DNA of 64,000 bases from Tetzosporium hominis (lineage in GTDB: Bacteria; Bacillota; Bacilli; Bacillales_A; Planococcaceae): positions 1 to 64,000 of the forward strand of contig NZ_NOKQ01000310.1 in NCBI RefSeq assembly GCF_002265435.1, given 5' to 3'. Positions 28,339 through 36,777 of the stretch are shown here, one piece after another (position 1 is the stretch's first letter; every line of letters starts with the position of its first letter). Position numbers and translations under genes: made by a program. The notes beneath the pieces were generated by a model that was not told the DNA's origin, made no database searches, and saw only the letters and a list, made by a program, of their open reading frames with translations.

Positions 28339-28385
28339 AAAAACTCCGTTCCCGAGAGTTAAGACTCAGGAGACGGAGTTTTTTG
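28339..28385 (-). terminator. Terminator overlapping the 3' end of the HTH gene
   Basis: AAAACTCCGT (from 28340) and ACGGAGTTTT (from 28373) pair, with an inner GAGAGTT/GACTC pairing. The minus-strand gene stop at 28359 lies inside the loop. T-rich on both outer sides, so possibly bidirectional. Confidence 0.75.
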
Positions 28386-28571
28386 GTTTTTGTAAGCTTT
28401 GAGCCAGCTGTCTATGTGCTTCTTCTGGAACGAATAGCGTTTACCGAAAGAAACGTAGTGCGGAATTATACGCTTTTCAATTAAAAACAAAATGTCTGCT
28501 TCTGAAAATCGTTCATCACTTTGCTGATTCAAATAGTCAAGTAGTGCATCGATTCCATAGAATCTCTCCAT
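28359..28571 (-). CDS. Small excisionase-like helix-turn-helix protein
   Basis: ATG at 28571 is used because GGAGGTGA is 4 nt upstream; an earlier in-frame ATG has no such site. 70 residues: MERFYGIDALLDYLNQQ, then FSEADILFLIEKRIIPHYVSFGKRYSFQKKHIDSWL. This is the winged-HTH shape of MerR/excisionase-type (helix_turn_helix_17) proteins, including the closing YSFxxxxIDSWL. No integrase or phage gene is nearby, so it is more likely a chromosomal regulator. Target unknown. Confidence 0.7.
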   Translation of the reverse strand: MERFYGIDALLDYLNQQSDERFSEADILFLIEKRIIPHYVSFGKRYSFQKKHIDSWLKAYKNQKTPSPES

Positions 28572-28740
28572 CTTGTCACCTCCCGCCAAACGCTCCTTCA
28601 AGAAAGAACACTTAGCATGAGTTACGAGATGTGCATTCCTTACATTGAAATAGTACCCGTTTTATTAGACAGTAAACCTAGAGTGAAAGGGAGCGGAGAA
28701 GGGAAAGGAAGTGGTACACTAAATACAAAGAGGTGAGTCT

Positions 28741-29592
28741 ATGATTCAAATCGGATTAACGGGATGGGGAGACCATCCAGATTTGTATCAGGGAAATGCA
28801 AAACAAAAACTACAAGACTATAGCGCTCATTTCCCTATCGTTGAATTGGATGCAATGTTTTATGCAGTCCAACCTAAACGCAACAACGACAAATGGATCG
28901 AAGAAACTCCAAAAGACTTTCAATTCATAGTGAAAACCTATCAGCAACTAACGGGTCATCTACGAGGAGACAGTCCCTTCGATTCCTTGAAAGAGGCGTT
29001 TGAAGCGTACCGGCTCGCTCTTACTTCCTATCAACAAGCTGGGAAGCTCGGGGCAGTTCTAGCCCAGTACCCACCTTGGTTCGATTGTACAAAAGAAAAT
29101 GTCGATGTACTGAGACAGCTTCGTGAAGAATTAGCCGGATTTGATGTGGCAATTGAGTTCAGACACCAGTCTTGGTATGAAGAGCGATTCCGAGACAAAA
29201 CATTCGAATTTTTAAGAGAGCATGATTTTATTCATAGTATTTGTGATGAACCACAATCAGGTGAAGGAAGTATTCCACTCGTTCCAGAAGTGACAGCAGA
29301 AAAAGCGCTGTTTCGCTTTCATGGACGCAATGTGGCCGCTTGGCAAGCACCTGTAAATCGAAAAAACTGGCGAGAGATCCGCTATCTTTATGACTACAAT
29401 AAGGCCGAGCTTGAGGAACTAGCAAAAATTGTTCAACAAGTAGATTCAAAAGCGAAGCAAACGATGGTGTTGTTCAACAATAACTCTGGGGGACACGCTG
29501 CTGCGAATGCTAAACAGCTCCAACAAAAACTAGCTGTTTCATTTGAAGGGTTGGCACCGAAACAACTTGATTTGTTTGGAGGAGACATGTAA
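28741..29592 (+). CDS. yunF: DUF72 family protein YunF
   Basis: ATG after AGAGGTGAG. 283 residues with the DUF72 TIM-barrel-like pattern: IGLTGWGDHPDLY at the start, FPIVELDAMFYAVQP, PKDFQFIVKTYQQLTGH, VAIEFRHQSWY, and near the end MVLFNNNSGGHAAANAKQL. Biochemical role unknown. It opens yunF-yunE-yunD-(yunB), a reordered version of the B. subtilis yunBCDEF group; yunC is not seen. Stop overlaps the yunE start. Confidence 0.85.
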   Translation: MIQIGLTGWGDHPDLYQGNAKQKLQDYSAHFPIVELDAMFYAVQPKRNNDKWIEETPKDFQFIVKTYQQLTGHLRGDSPFDSLKEAFEAYRLALTSYQQAGKLGAVLAQYPPWFDCTKENVDVLRQLREELAGFDVAIEFRHQSWYEERFRDKTFEFLREHDFIHSICDEPQSGEGSIPLVPEVTAEKALFRFHGRNVAAWQAPVNRKNWREIRYLYDYNKAELEELAKIVQQVDSKAKQTMVLFNNNSGGHAAANAKQLQQKLAVSFEGLAPKQLDLFGGDM

Positions 29593-30407
29593 TGGAGTGG
29601 ATACTCTTAGTAATTGCAGGGCTTTTTAGTGGGGTAGTGGGAGCTTTAGTTGGTCTTGGAGGTGGTGTGATTTTAGTTCCTGCCATCGTCTATTTAGGAG
29701 CTGCCGGTTTTATTGATGGCATCACACCACAGACGGTCGTAGGACTTTCAGTGATCATGATGATTTTTACGGGACTCTCTTCGACGATTGCGTATATGAA
29801 GAAGAAAACCGTTGATTTTAAAAGCGGAGCCATCTTCTTTGCAGGTAGCGCTCCTGGGACCGTGATCGGTGCATTTGTAAACAGAGGACTCGACTTGCCT
29901 TCATTCCAATTGTATTTTGGTATCATGATGGTCTTTCTTGCCTTGTTGTTATTAATAAGAAAGTATTTGAAACCCGTTCAGTGGTTTGTGCGTCACGGAA
30001 GAAAGACGACATTTACAGATGCATCGGGTACCTATGTCTATGGCTATCCAATTTGGTTTGCTCTTCTTTTAACGTTTGGAATAGGCTTTAGTTCAGGACT
30101 ATTTGGTATTGGGGGAGGCTCCATGCTAGTTCCAGCGATGCTGTTATTGTTCTTATTCCCACCACATGTGGCAGTAGCCACTTCCATGTTCATGGTGTTT
30201 CTGTCTGCTCTTGTCAACTCGGTCACCCATATTTCATTAGGAAACGTACCCTGGATCTATACAATTCCCGTCGTACCTGCTGCCTATATCGGGGCGAAAA
30301 TCGGGGCATACTTAAATCACCGCTTAAATTCAGACAGTCTTGTCGTCGTGCTACAAATCGTATTGTTACTACTTGGAATCCGCTCTATCTTTGAAGGGAT
30401 TTACTAG
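29592..30407 (+). CDS. yunE: TSUP (TauE/SafE) family membrane transporter YunE
   Basis: ATG overlapping the yunF stop. 271 residues with about eight hydrophobic helices arranged as two repeats, each with a G-rich motif (VGALVGLGGGVILVP near 15-29; GFSSGLFGIGGGSMLVPA near 165-182), typical of TauE/SafE sulfite or sulfonate exporters. The substrate here is unknown. Confidence 0.88.
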   Translation: MEWILLVIAGLFSGVVGALVGLGGGVILVPAIVYLGAAGFIDGITPQTVVGLSVIMMIFTGLSSTIAYMKKKTVDFKSGAIFFAGSAPGTVIGAFVNRGLDLPSFQLYFGIMMVFLALLLLIRKYLKPVQWFVRHGRKTTFTDASGTYVYGYPIWFALLLTFGIGFSSGLFGIGGGSMLVPAMLLLFLFPPHVAVATSMFMVFLSALVNSVTHISLGNVPWIYTIPVVPAAYIGAKIGAYLNHRLNSDSLVVVLQIVLLLLGIRSIFEGIY

Positions 30408-30418
30408 GAGGTGAAGAC

Positions 30419-31771
30419 ATGTCGATGCTCCATATTTTACATACGAATGACTTACATAGTCACTTAGAAAACTGGCCAACAATTTTGAAAGAGATGGAAT
30501 TATATAAACAACAGCTACCGGCAGAAGATGACCTGCTTGTTATGGACCTTGGAGACCATCTTGATCGTTCTCATATTTATACAGAGGCTACTGAAGGAAA
30601 AGGAAATGTTCTTTTGTTGAACCAGGCGGGCTATGATTACGTCACGATAGGCAACAATGAAGGCATCACACTTTCTCACCAACAGTTGGAGTCTTTATAT
30701 GAGGAAGCTGACTTTCAAGTGGTCATTGCGAATTTTTTTGATACTGAAGGCAATCGTCCGAGCTGGGTAAAACCGTTCGTCATTCATGAGACCTCCTTCC
30801 ACAGACGAATTGGTATCTTTGGAGTGACGGCAGCTTATGATGACTATTACAAACAACTTGGGTGGCATGTGACAGATCCCTTAGAAGCTGCTGCTGAAGT
30901 TGTGCACCAGTTAAGTGATCAAGTGGATTATCTTATCTGCTTGGCGCATGTAGGACGCTCGCACGAAGAAGAATTGGTTAGCCGTTTCCCAGCTATTCAT
31001 TTAATCTTAGGGGCTCATACACATCATCAGTATCCAGATAACTTTAAGATTCAGGAAACATCTCTAGCTGCCGGAGGCAAATGGGGTCAGTTTTTAGGAG
31101 TTGCACAAGTAGCTTTTGAAAAGACTGGTCCAGTGACATCCACACGATTAATAGATGTGCAAAACAGTCCGCTGCATACATCAAAAGAAAATGAAGCAGC
31201 GTCTCAACATTGGCAAATCGAAGGGGAGCAGTTATTAAGTGGTCCTGTATTTTATAATGAAAAATTTCTGAAGGCAAGCCTACAACAAGCTACAAATCTT
31301 AGTGACCGTCTGGGAGATGCGCTGTTATCATATACAGGTGCTGATTGTGCTCTTTATCCTGCGGGATTGTTACTGACAAACCTCGATACTGGTGACGTAT
31401 CATCCAAGGCGATGCATGACCTACTTCCACATCCCATTAATCCTTGTGTCGTCACATTGTCTGGAGCGGAGCTCATCGAGGCCTATCAGGTAGCGCAAAA
31501 TAACAAATGGCCAACTCTGGAAGTAAGGGGATTAGGGTTTCGCGGAAAACAGCTCGGTAAATTATTGTTCCGAAACTTTGAGAAGCGAGAAGATGCCTAT
31601 TACGTGAATAACCGAGCATTAGAGCTTAAAGAGCACTATCAGCTTGTTACAGTAGATATGTTCACTTTTGGATACTTTTTCCCTCGATTTAAAGAGCTTC
31701 CGAAAACCTATTTTATGCCCGAAACAATTCGAGATGTTTTTGTCGCCTATTCATCACAAGACAAGAACTGA
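30419..31771 (+). CDS. yunD: 5'-nucleotidase-like metallophosphoesterase YunD
   Basis: ATG after AGGAGGTGA, 11 nt past yunE. 450 residues. The calcineurin-like N-terminal domain carries the metal ligands ILHTNDLHSH, VMDLGDHLD, IGNNEG, LAHVGRSHE and LGAHTHH; a 5'-nucleotidase C-terminal domain follows (DCALYPAGLLLTNLDTGDVSS). There is no signal peptide, so it acts in the cytoplasm on nucleotides, possibly in NAD or UDP-sugar turnover. Confidence 0.88.
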   Translation: MSMLHILHTNDLHSHLENWPTILKEMELYKQQLPAEDDLLVMDLGDHLDRSHIYTEATEGKGNVLLLNQAGYDYVTIGNNEGITLSHQQLESLYEEADFQVVIANFFDTEGNRPSWVKPFVIHETSFHRRIGIFGVTAAYDDYYKQLGWHVTDPLEAAAEVVHQLSDQVDYLICLAHVGRSHEEELVSRFPAIHLILGAHTHHQYPDNFKIQETSLAAGGKWGQFLGVAQVAFEKTGPVTSTRLIDVQNSPLHTSKENEAASQHWQIEGEQLLSGPVFYNEKFLKASLQQATNLSDRLGDALLSYTGADCALYPAGLLLTNLDTGDVSSKAMHDLLPHPINPCVVTLSGAELIEAYQVAQNNKWPTLEVRGLGFRGKQLGKLLFRNFEKREDAYYVNNRALELKEHYQLVTVDMFTFGYFFPRFKELPKTYFMPETIRDVFVAYSSQDKN

Positions 31772-31798
31772 GCATATAGTAAATAAAGGAGCTATTAC

Positions 31799-32195
31799 GT
31801 GATCCAAAAACCTCGTCTGAAACGGTGGTTTGCTTATCCGAAATTCACGATTTGGTTAGTAGTCTTTGTGATGTTGGTGAGTGCACAGATTTACTGGTTC
31901 AATGAACGTTTGACTCCCACCTATTTGCGTTATGCAGAAGTGCAAACGAACAAAATTGCTTCAATGGTCATCAGTAAAGCCATTAATGGGCGAATTGCCA
32001 ACGTACTTGATGTCAATGAGATCATTGAACATGTACCAGGTGATCAAGAGAGTATGGTGACTACTCGATTCAATACAGAAATCATCAACCGCGTTCTATC
32101 TGATACAAATCGTCTTGTCCAGTCACATTTAGAGCAAGCGGAAGCAGGCGATCTTAGTAGTTGTTGAAGTGCCTTTAAAACCAGAAGACAAATAA
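31799..32195 (+). pseudogene. yunB: yunB remnant: truncated and frame-shifted
   Basis: GTG at 31799 after AAAGGAG. The intact frame gives 122 residues matching the YunB N-terminus: a basic start, one membrane helix (FTIWLVVFVMLVSAQIYWF), then LTPTYLRYAEVQTNKIASMVISKAING. It stops at 32165-32167, whereas B. subtilis YunB is about 250 residues (from memory). In the next frame, VVVEVPLKPEDK runs to a stop at 32193-32195 and looks like the far C-terminus. This suggests an internal deletion with loss of frame. YunB is a sporulation-linked protein, so decay fits a lineage that no longer sporulates. Confidence 0.65.
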
Positions 32196-32218
32196 GGGGT
32201 TGTCAGACGTTTCGTTTC

Positions 32219-32248
32219 TTGTTAAGCTTATAGAGAATTGAATATTAT
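32219..32248 (+). promoter_or_regulatory. Promoter of the lysine-riboswitch transcript
   Basis: TTGTTA (32219-32224), 18 nt, TATTAT (32243-32248), just upstream of the L-box. Confidence 0.5.
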
Positions 32249-32250
32249 AT

Positions 32251-32416
32251 AGGTAGAGGCCGCAGAGCTTAAGAGTATGATACGGGAGTTTGACAGCTAA
32301 GATCGTGTTAAAAAGGAAGCTTTGCCGAAATAGGAGTGTGTCGTCACACACCTTCTATTGGGGTTATTTTGAATAAAAATAACACTGTCATTTGCATTCG
32401 GCAAATGGAGAGCTAC
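32251..32416 (+). ncRNA. Lysine (L-box) riboswitch
   Basis: AGGTAGAGGCCGC...AGAGTATGAT at the 5' side, GGAAGCTTTGCCGAAAT in the middle (the conserved GCCGAA loop), and at the 3' side CATTCGGCAAATGGAGAGCTAC pairing back to the start. The terminator at 32452-32485 is the switch: GCCAGCCTAAA pairs with TTTAGGCTGGC before a T-run. High lysine should stop transcription of the transporter gene that follows. Confidence 0.9.
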
Positions 32417-32451
32417 AGTCAGTTGAGACAGTTAAGGGAATTCCCGTGTAC

Positions 32452-32486
32452 GCCAGCCTAAAGATAGTTTTTAGGCTGGCTTTTTG
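32452..32486 (+). terminator. Regulated terminator of the lysine riboswitch
   Basis: GCCAGCCTAAA and TTTAGGCTGGC, 11-bp perfect stem, TTTTTG after it; 48 nt before the transporter start. Confidence 0.9.
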
Positions 32487-32533
32487 TTTCACTTTTAGAT
32501 CTGTAACTCCGCCTAAAAGGAGGAGAAAAGCCA

Positions 32534-34099
32534 ATGGAAAGCACTATTTTTTCACTATTGCCGCCAATCTTGGCAATAGCAATGGTACTCATCACAAGAA
32601 AAGTACTATTGTCACTAGGAGTCGGGATTGTCTCGGCAGCTTTATTGTTACACGAGTTTTCGCCGGTCGAATCGGTAAAATCATTATGGACAGCGTTCCA
32701 GTTGTCATTCTGGGATGAAGGATTCAATGCATACAACGTCTTTATACTTTTATTTATTTTAAGTTTAGGAGTTATCACTGCACTTGTAACGTTATCTGGA
32801 GGCAGCAGAGCTTTTGCTGAATGGGCGATGAAGCGAGTGAAGACGCGCCGAGGTGCCAAGTTATTAACTGCATTCATCGGAATCTTGATTTTCATCGATG
32901 ACTACTTCAATGCTCTTGCAGTAGGACAGATTGCTCGACCAATCACGGATTCTCATAGAATCTCAAGAGCGAAGCTTGCGTACTTTATTGACTCCACGTC
33001 AGCACCAGTTTGTGTAGTCTCTCCTATTTCTAGTTGGGGAGCGTATCTCATCAGTCTTCTTGGAGGGATTTTCACAACGTATGCGATCGTGGCATACACA
33101 CCGCTTGAGGCCTTTGTATTAATGGCTCCAATGAATTATTATGTAGTAGCTGCTCTAGCGGTTGTATTCTTTGTTGCTGCTACAGATTTTGATTTGTTTG
33201 CTATGAAATCTCACGAGCGACGTGCACTTGAGACTGGAGAGCTCTATGATCCTGAAAAAGACGTAGCAGGTGAATTAAAAGAAGAATTCCCAGTTCACAA
33301 TTACGGGAAAGTGACAGATTTGGTGATTCCAATCGTCACTCTCATTGCTGCAACGGTCGGGGCCATGCTCGTAACTGGTAATCAAGCAGGTGGCTCTTGG
33401 AACTTGTTTACGATATTTGAAAATACCGATGTACCTAAGTCTTTACTGATTGGTGGACTTGCTGGTGTGGCAGCTGCATTATTCTTATACCTGCGTCAAT
33501 TTGGCAAAAACCCTGAAGCAGATGCTTCGCATATTACTACGGCATTCATCTCAGGAATTCGTTCTATGATGCCAGCAGTTTTGATTCTAGTCTTTGCTTG
33601 GGCGTTGACGTATTTGATTTCTGAACTACAAACAGGAGATTATTTGGCGGGTGTTGTGAGCAATAACAACATTCCTGAGTGGATTCTGCCAGCATTACTA
33701 TTTGTTTTGACGGCTGTTATGGCGTTTTCAACAGGGACGTCTTGGGGGTCATTCGGTATTTTAATTCCTATCGGAGCGGATATTGCAATGGCTGTGAATC
33801 CTGAACTACTACTTCCTGTTTTATCTGCAGTTTTAGCAGGGGCCGTATTCGGAGACCACTGTTCACCGATCTCAGATACGACTATCATGTCGGCGACGGG
33901 AGCAGGTTCCAATCTATACGATCATGTGACAACCCAACTTCCTTATGCCATCATTAGCGCTGTGATTGCAGCAGTTGGTTATCTGGTACTTGGGTTCACG
34001 GGTTCTGCTTGGATTGGCCTTGGTGTTGTGGTTCTATTACTTGTTGTATTGTTTGTTTTTTGGACAGCCAAAGAAAAAGCACAAGCGCAAACTGCTTGA
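32534..34099 (+). CDS. NhaC-family transporter, predicted lysine importer
   Basis: ATG after AAAGGAGGAG. 521 residues with about 12 membrane helices. It has the Na+/H+ antiporter NhaC-family (COG1757) marks: FIDDYFNALAVGQIARPITD near 119-138, SAPVCVVSPISSWGAY, STGTSWGSFGILIPIG and GDHCSPISDTTIMSATGAG. By sequence alone it would be called a sodium/proton antiporter. The lysine riboswitch in its leader points instead to sodium- or proton-coupled lysine uptake, as proposed for similarly controlled NhaC relatives in other Firmicutes. Single-gene unit ended by its own terminator. Confidence 0.85.
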   Translation: MESTIFSLLPPILAIAMVLITRKVLLSLGVGIVSAALLLHEFSPVESVKSLWTAFQLSFWDEGFNAYNVFILLFILSLGVITALVTLSGGSRAFAEWAMKRVKTRRGAKLLTAFIGILIFIDDYFNALAVGQIARPITDSHRISRAKLAYFIDSTSAPVCVVSPISSWGAYLISLLGGIFTTYAIVAYTPLEAFVLMAPMNYYVVAALAVVFFVAATDFDLFAMKSHERRALETGELYDPEKDVAGELKEEFPVHNYGKVTDLVIPIVTLIAATVGAMLVTGNQAGGSWNLFTIFENTDVPKSLLIGGLAGVAAALFLYLRQFGKNPEADASHITTAFISGIRSMMPAVLILVFAWALTYLISELQTGDYLAGVVSNNNIPEWILPALLFVLTAVMAFSTGTSWGSFGILIPIGADIAMAVNPELLLPVLSAVLAGAVFGDHCSPISDTTIMSATGAGSNLYDHVTTQLPYAIISAVIAAVGYLVLGFTGSAWIGLGVVVLLLVVLFVFWTAKEKAQAQTA

Positions 34100-34105
34100 T
34101 TAAAT

Positions 34106-34128
34106 ACCAGCCCCCGGGCTGGTTTTTT
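34106..34128 (+). terminator. Terminator of the transporter gene
   Basis: ACCAGCCC and GGGCTGGT form a compact hairpin, then TTTTTT. Confidence 0.85.
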
Positions 34129-34207
34129 CTTAGTAGCGTGAATTGTGAGGAAGTCTAAAGTATGATATATTGACATCAGGATAGACAGAAGGATGGAGGC
34201 AACCGCA

Positions 34208-35137
34208 ATGACATCTTGTAAACCCACATCGGAGCGCGAGCGCAAACCCGAATGGCTGAAAATCAAACTGAATACGAACGAAGAGTATACAGGTCTTAAG
34301 AAATTGATGCGTGAAAACAATTTACATACAGTCTGTGAAGAGGCCCGCTGCCCAAACATTCATGAATGCTGGGGGACGCGACGTACCGCAACATTTATGA
34401 TTTTAGGTGCAGTTTGTACTCGCGCATGTCGCTTCTGCGCCGTGAAGACGGGTTTACCGACAGAATTAGATCTTGCTGAACCAGAACGCGTAGCGGACAG
34501 CGTAGTCATTATGAACTTGAAGCATGCTGTCGTAACAGCAGTTGCTCGAGATGATTTAAAAGATGGCGGTTCCCAAGTGTTCGCTGAGACAGTGCGTGCA
34601 ATTCGCCGTAAAAATCCATTTACGACGGTAGAAGTACTTCCATCAGATATGGGGGGCGTAGAGGAAAACCTACGTACTTTGATGGATGCTAAACCAGACA
34701 TCTTGAACCATAACATTGAGACGGTTCGCCGTTTGACTCCAAGAGTCCGAGCACGTGCTACTTATGATCGGTCACTTGAATTCCTGCGTCGCGCTAAAGA
34801 GATGCAACCAGAGATCCCAACGAAATCTTCTCTAATGTTAGGTCTTGGTGAGACATGGGAAGAAATCATTGAAGTCATGGATGACTTACGTGCAAACCAT
34901 GTAGACATCATGACGATCGGGCAATACTTGCAACCAACAAAAAAACACTTAAAAGTACAAAAATATTACACACCACATGAGTTTGGTAAACTTCGCAAAA
35001 TCGCTATGGAAAAAGGCTTCTCTCACTGTGAAGCTGGACCTTTAGTACGAAGCAGCTATCATGCTGATGAGCAAGTCAATGCAGCAGCGAAACAACGACA
35101 AGCGGCGGGTGAAGAAGAGCTCGCTGTACAGAAATAG
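34208..35137 (+). CDS. lipA: Lipoyl synthase
   Basis: ATG at 34208 lies 8 nt after GGAGG; an in-frame ATG further up is inside the ribosome site. 309 residues. The auxiliary cluster cysteines are in [13 protein letters not shown]; the radical-SAM CxxxCxxC is [35 protein letters not shown] and the C-terminal [13 protein letters not shown] with the serine ligand are also seen. It inserts two sulfurs into protein-bound octanoyl groups, needing Fe-S clusters (suf operon nearby) and supplying GcvH and 2-oxoacid dehydrogenases. Confidence 0.96.
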   Translation: MTSCKPTSERERKPEWLKIKLNTNEEYTGLKKLMRENNLHTVCEEARCPNIHECWGTRRTATFMILGAVCTRACRFCAVKTGLPTELDLAEPERVADSVVIMNLKHAVVTAVARDDLKDGGSQVFAETVRAIRRKNPFTTVEVLPSDMGGVEENLRTLMDAKPDILNHNIETVRRLTPRVRARATYDRSLEFLRRAKEMQPEIPTKSSLMLGLGETWEEIIEVMDDLRANHVDIMTIGQYLQPTKKHLKVQKYYTPHEFGKLRKIAMEKGFSHCEAGPLVRSSYHADEQVNAAAKQRQAAGEEELAVQK

Positions 35138-35146
35138 GTGACGCGT

Positions 35147-35503
35147 GTGACACGTATTCATTTGGATGGCTATCAATATGAAGTGGTCGAGGAGTTCCGA
35201 GAAGGTTTTAATCAAGAAACTTTAGAAGAGCGCTACAGCGATGTTCTTCAAAAGTACGATTATATCTTCGGTGATTGGGGCTATGGGCAGTTACGTCTTC
35301 GAGGGTTTTATGAAGATAAGAATCCAAAAGCTACTTTTGATACTAAAATCGGAACAATTCATGATTACATTTTAGAGTTTTGTAATTTTGGCTGTGCGTA
35401 TTTTTTGATCAAGAAGCTTGGTAAAATCCAAGTGCAGCCGACACCACCGGTGGAAGTTGAAGAACCACCTGTAGAACAGAACGAAGAGTCTGAGACAAAA
35501 TAA
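35147..35503 (+). CDS. yutD: YutD family (DUF1027) protein
   Basis: GTG at 35147, 6 nt after AGGTG, is preferred over a GTG three codons earlier. 118 residues: YQYEVVEEFREGFNQETLEERYSDVLQKYDYIFGDWGYGQLRLRGFY and FDTKIGTIHDYILEFCNFGCAYFLIKK are typical of YutD. A proline/glutamate-rich tail follows. Conserved next to lipA in Bacillales; molecular role unknown. Confidence 0.85.
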   Translation: MTRIHLDGYQYEVVEEFREGFNQETLEERYSDVLQKYDYIFGDWGYGQLRLRGFYEDKNPKATFDTKIGTIHDYILEFCNFGCAYFLIKKLGKIQVQPTPPVEVEEPPVEQNEESETK

Positions 35504-35508
35504 AGACA

Positions 35509-35545
35509 AGGGAGTTTCTCGTAAAATTGAGAGACTCCCTTTTAG
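35509..35545 (+). terminator. Terminator after yutD
   Basis: AAGGGAGTTTCTC and GAGAGACTCCCTT form a long stem, then TTTT. The core resembles the terminators beside the other repeat A copies. Confidence 0.88.
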
Positions 35546-35556
35546 TATGTTTTATT

Positions 35557-35643
35557 GTGTGCAGGGGAAGCGTTCCGCGGGCGCGGGCTGAGCCAAGGTC
35601 TCAGCTTCCGCTTGTAATCCCGCTGGAGTCACCCCTACACACT
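35557..35643. repeat. Palindromic repeat A, copy 2
   Basis: GTGTGCAGGGG ... CCCCTACACAC outer arms. The middle reads AAGCGTTCCGCGGGCGCGGG, CTGAGCC-AA-GGTCTCAG, CTTCCGC and CCCGCTGGAGTCA, making a near-complete hairpin about 86 nt long. Uninterrupted, in contrast to the copy at 19023. Confidence 0.85.
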
Positions 35644-35703
35644 TTGCATGTATGTTGTTTTAGCTACTTTTGCTCATACAAACCAGTAAGTCTCCGTGAG
35701 TTT

Positions 35704-36777
35704 TTACTTGTATTTATTCATAAAACGAGTGTCGATTTGGTGCTTAATTCGCCAAGCAAGCTTTCCTTTGAAGTGCCAGTTGCCATAGAGCATAAGGCCT
35801 TCTCGGTTTCCAATGGATAGAATGGAGAGTTGCGGTGACTTTGGTTCGTAGGCTCGCAACTTTTGGTTTTCAATAAGTGCCTGCAAGTTGTACCAAAGGA
35901 TAGGACCTTGCTTCACAGCATGTACGCCGTTTTTGGCAAGACTCGTTTTAGACACAGTGAAATGTGCGCAGTCACCCGTTGCAAAGATTGTCGGTTCATC
36001 AGTAGACTGCAACGTGCTTGTGACGTTCAAAAAACCATCTGTCGTGGAAAGGTTACTGTCCCGAAAAATAGGGAAGCTAGAGGAGCCAGTCAACCAAAAT
36101 AGAGCGGTCGCTTCCAGTACATTCCCTTTCTTAGTATGGACAGTTTCATTTTCCATTCGGAGTACTTCATCTTCTTCCATCACTGATATTCCTGCTTGTT
36201 GGATCACTTTGTGGATTTCGGATTCTGCTCCAGTACCTTTTAGAAGGGGAGAAGCGCTCACGAGTTGGACAGGAGTCGTAGAACCATTTTTCAGGCGCCA
36301 GTGCTGTATTGAGAGAGCCATCTCAACAGCTGCAGCTCCTCCTCCGATTATGACGGGATGAGCAGTCGACCGGATTTTATTGATGGTGTCCATCATCTCA
36401 TGGCTCGGTTTTACTTGTGGAGACACATCTTGAAACGCTTCAGGTATGGCTATCGTAGATCCTATATCAAATGACACGATGTCATAGCTGTAGCTTGTCC
36501 CACTCTTTCCGAAGAGCGTACGTGCGCTCGAATCTATTCGTTCAATCGTATCTTCGTAAAATAAAGCGCCTGCTATTCGGCAGAACGGAACAAGAGAAAC
36601 ACGTGTCTGTTCTTCTGAATACAATCCTTCCGCATACCCTGAGAACATCCCCGAATAATACTGGTACTTCGATGCGGAGATGACCACAAGTCTACAATTC
36701 GGAAGGGGTTCTTTTTGCCATGCTTTGATGACATGAAGGTGCGCATGTCCAGCTCCTACTAATACAATCGTCTTCAT
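35704..36777 (-). CDS. FAD/NAD(P)-dependent oxidoreductase (TIGR03169-like)
   Basis: The second of two adjacent ATGs (36777) gives 7-nt spacing to GGAGG. About 357 residues: IVLVGAGHAHLHVIKAW at the N-terminus (the GHAHxxV variant seen in SelD-associated flavoproteins), a second Rossmann motif VIIGGGAAAVEMALSI near 143, and ATGDCAHF near the end. The family is like type II NADH dehydrogenases but of unknown substrate. It directly follows the CDP-alcohol phosphatidyltransferase gene on the minus strand, with stop and start codons overlapping. No redox-active CxxxxC is present. Confidence 0.78.
   Translation of the reverse strand: MKTIVLVGAGHAHLHVIKAWQKEPLPNCRLVVISASKYQYYSGMFSGYAEGLYSEEQTRVSLVPFCRIAGALFYEDTIERIDSSARTLFGKSGTSYSYDIVSFDIGSTIAIPEAFQDVSPQVKPSHEMMDTINKIRSTAHPVIIGGGAAAVEMALSIQHWRLKNGSTTPVQLVSASPLLKGTGAESEIHKVIQQAGISVMEEDEVLRMENETVHTKKGNVLEATALFWLTGSSSFPIFRDSNLSTTDGFLNVTSTLQSTDEPTIFATGDCAHFTVSKTSLAKNGVHAVKQGPILWYNLQALIENQKLRAYEPKSPQLSILSIGNREGLMLYGNWHFKGKLAWRIKHQIDTRFMNKYK

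Noticed and set aside
28359-28571. Phage excisionase marking a prophage
   Set aside because: No integrase, phage genes or att repeats nearby; the flanks are conserved suf and yun genes.
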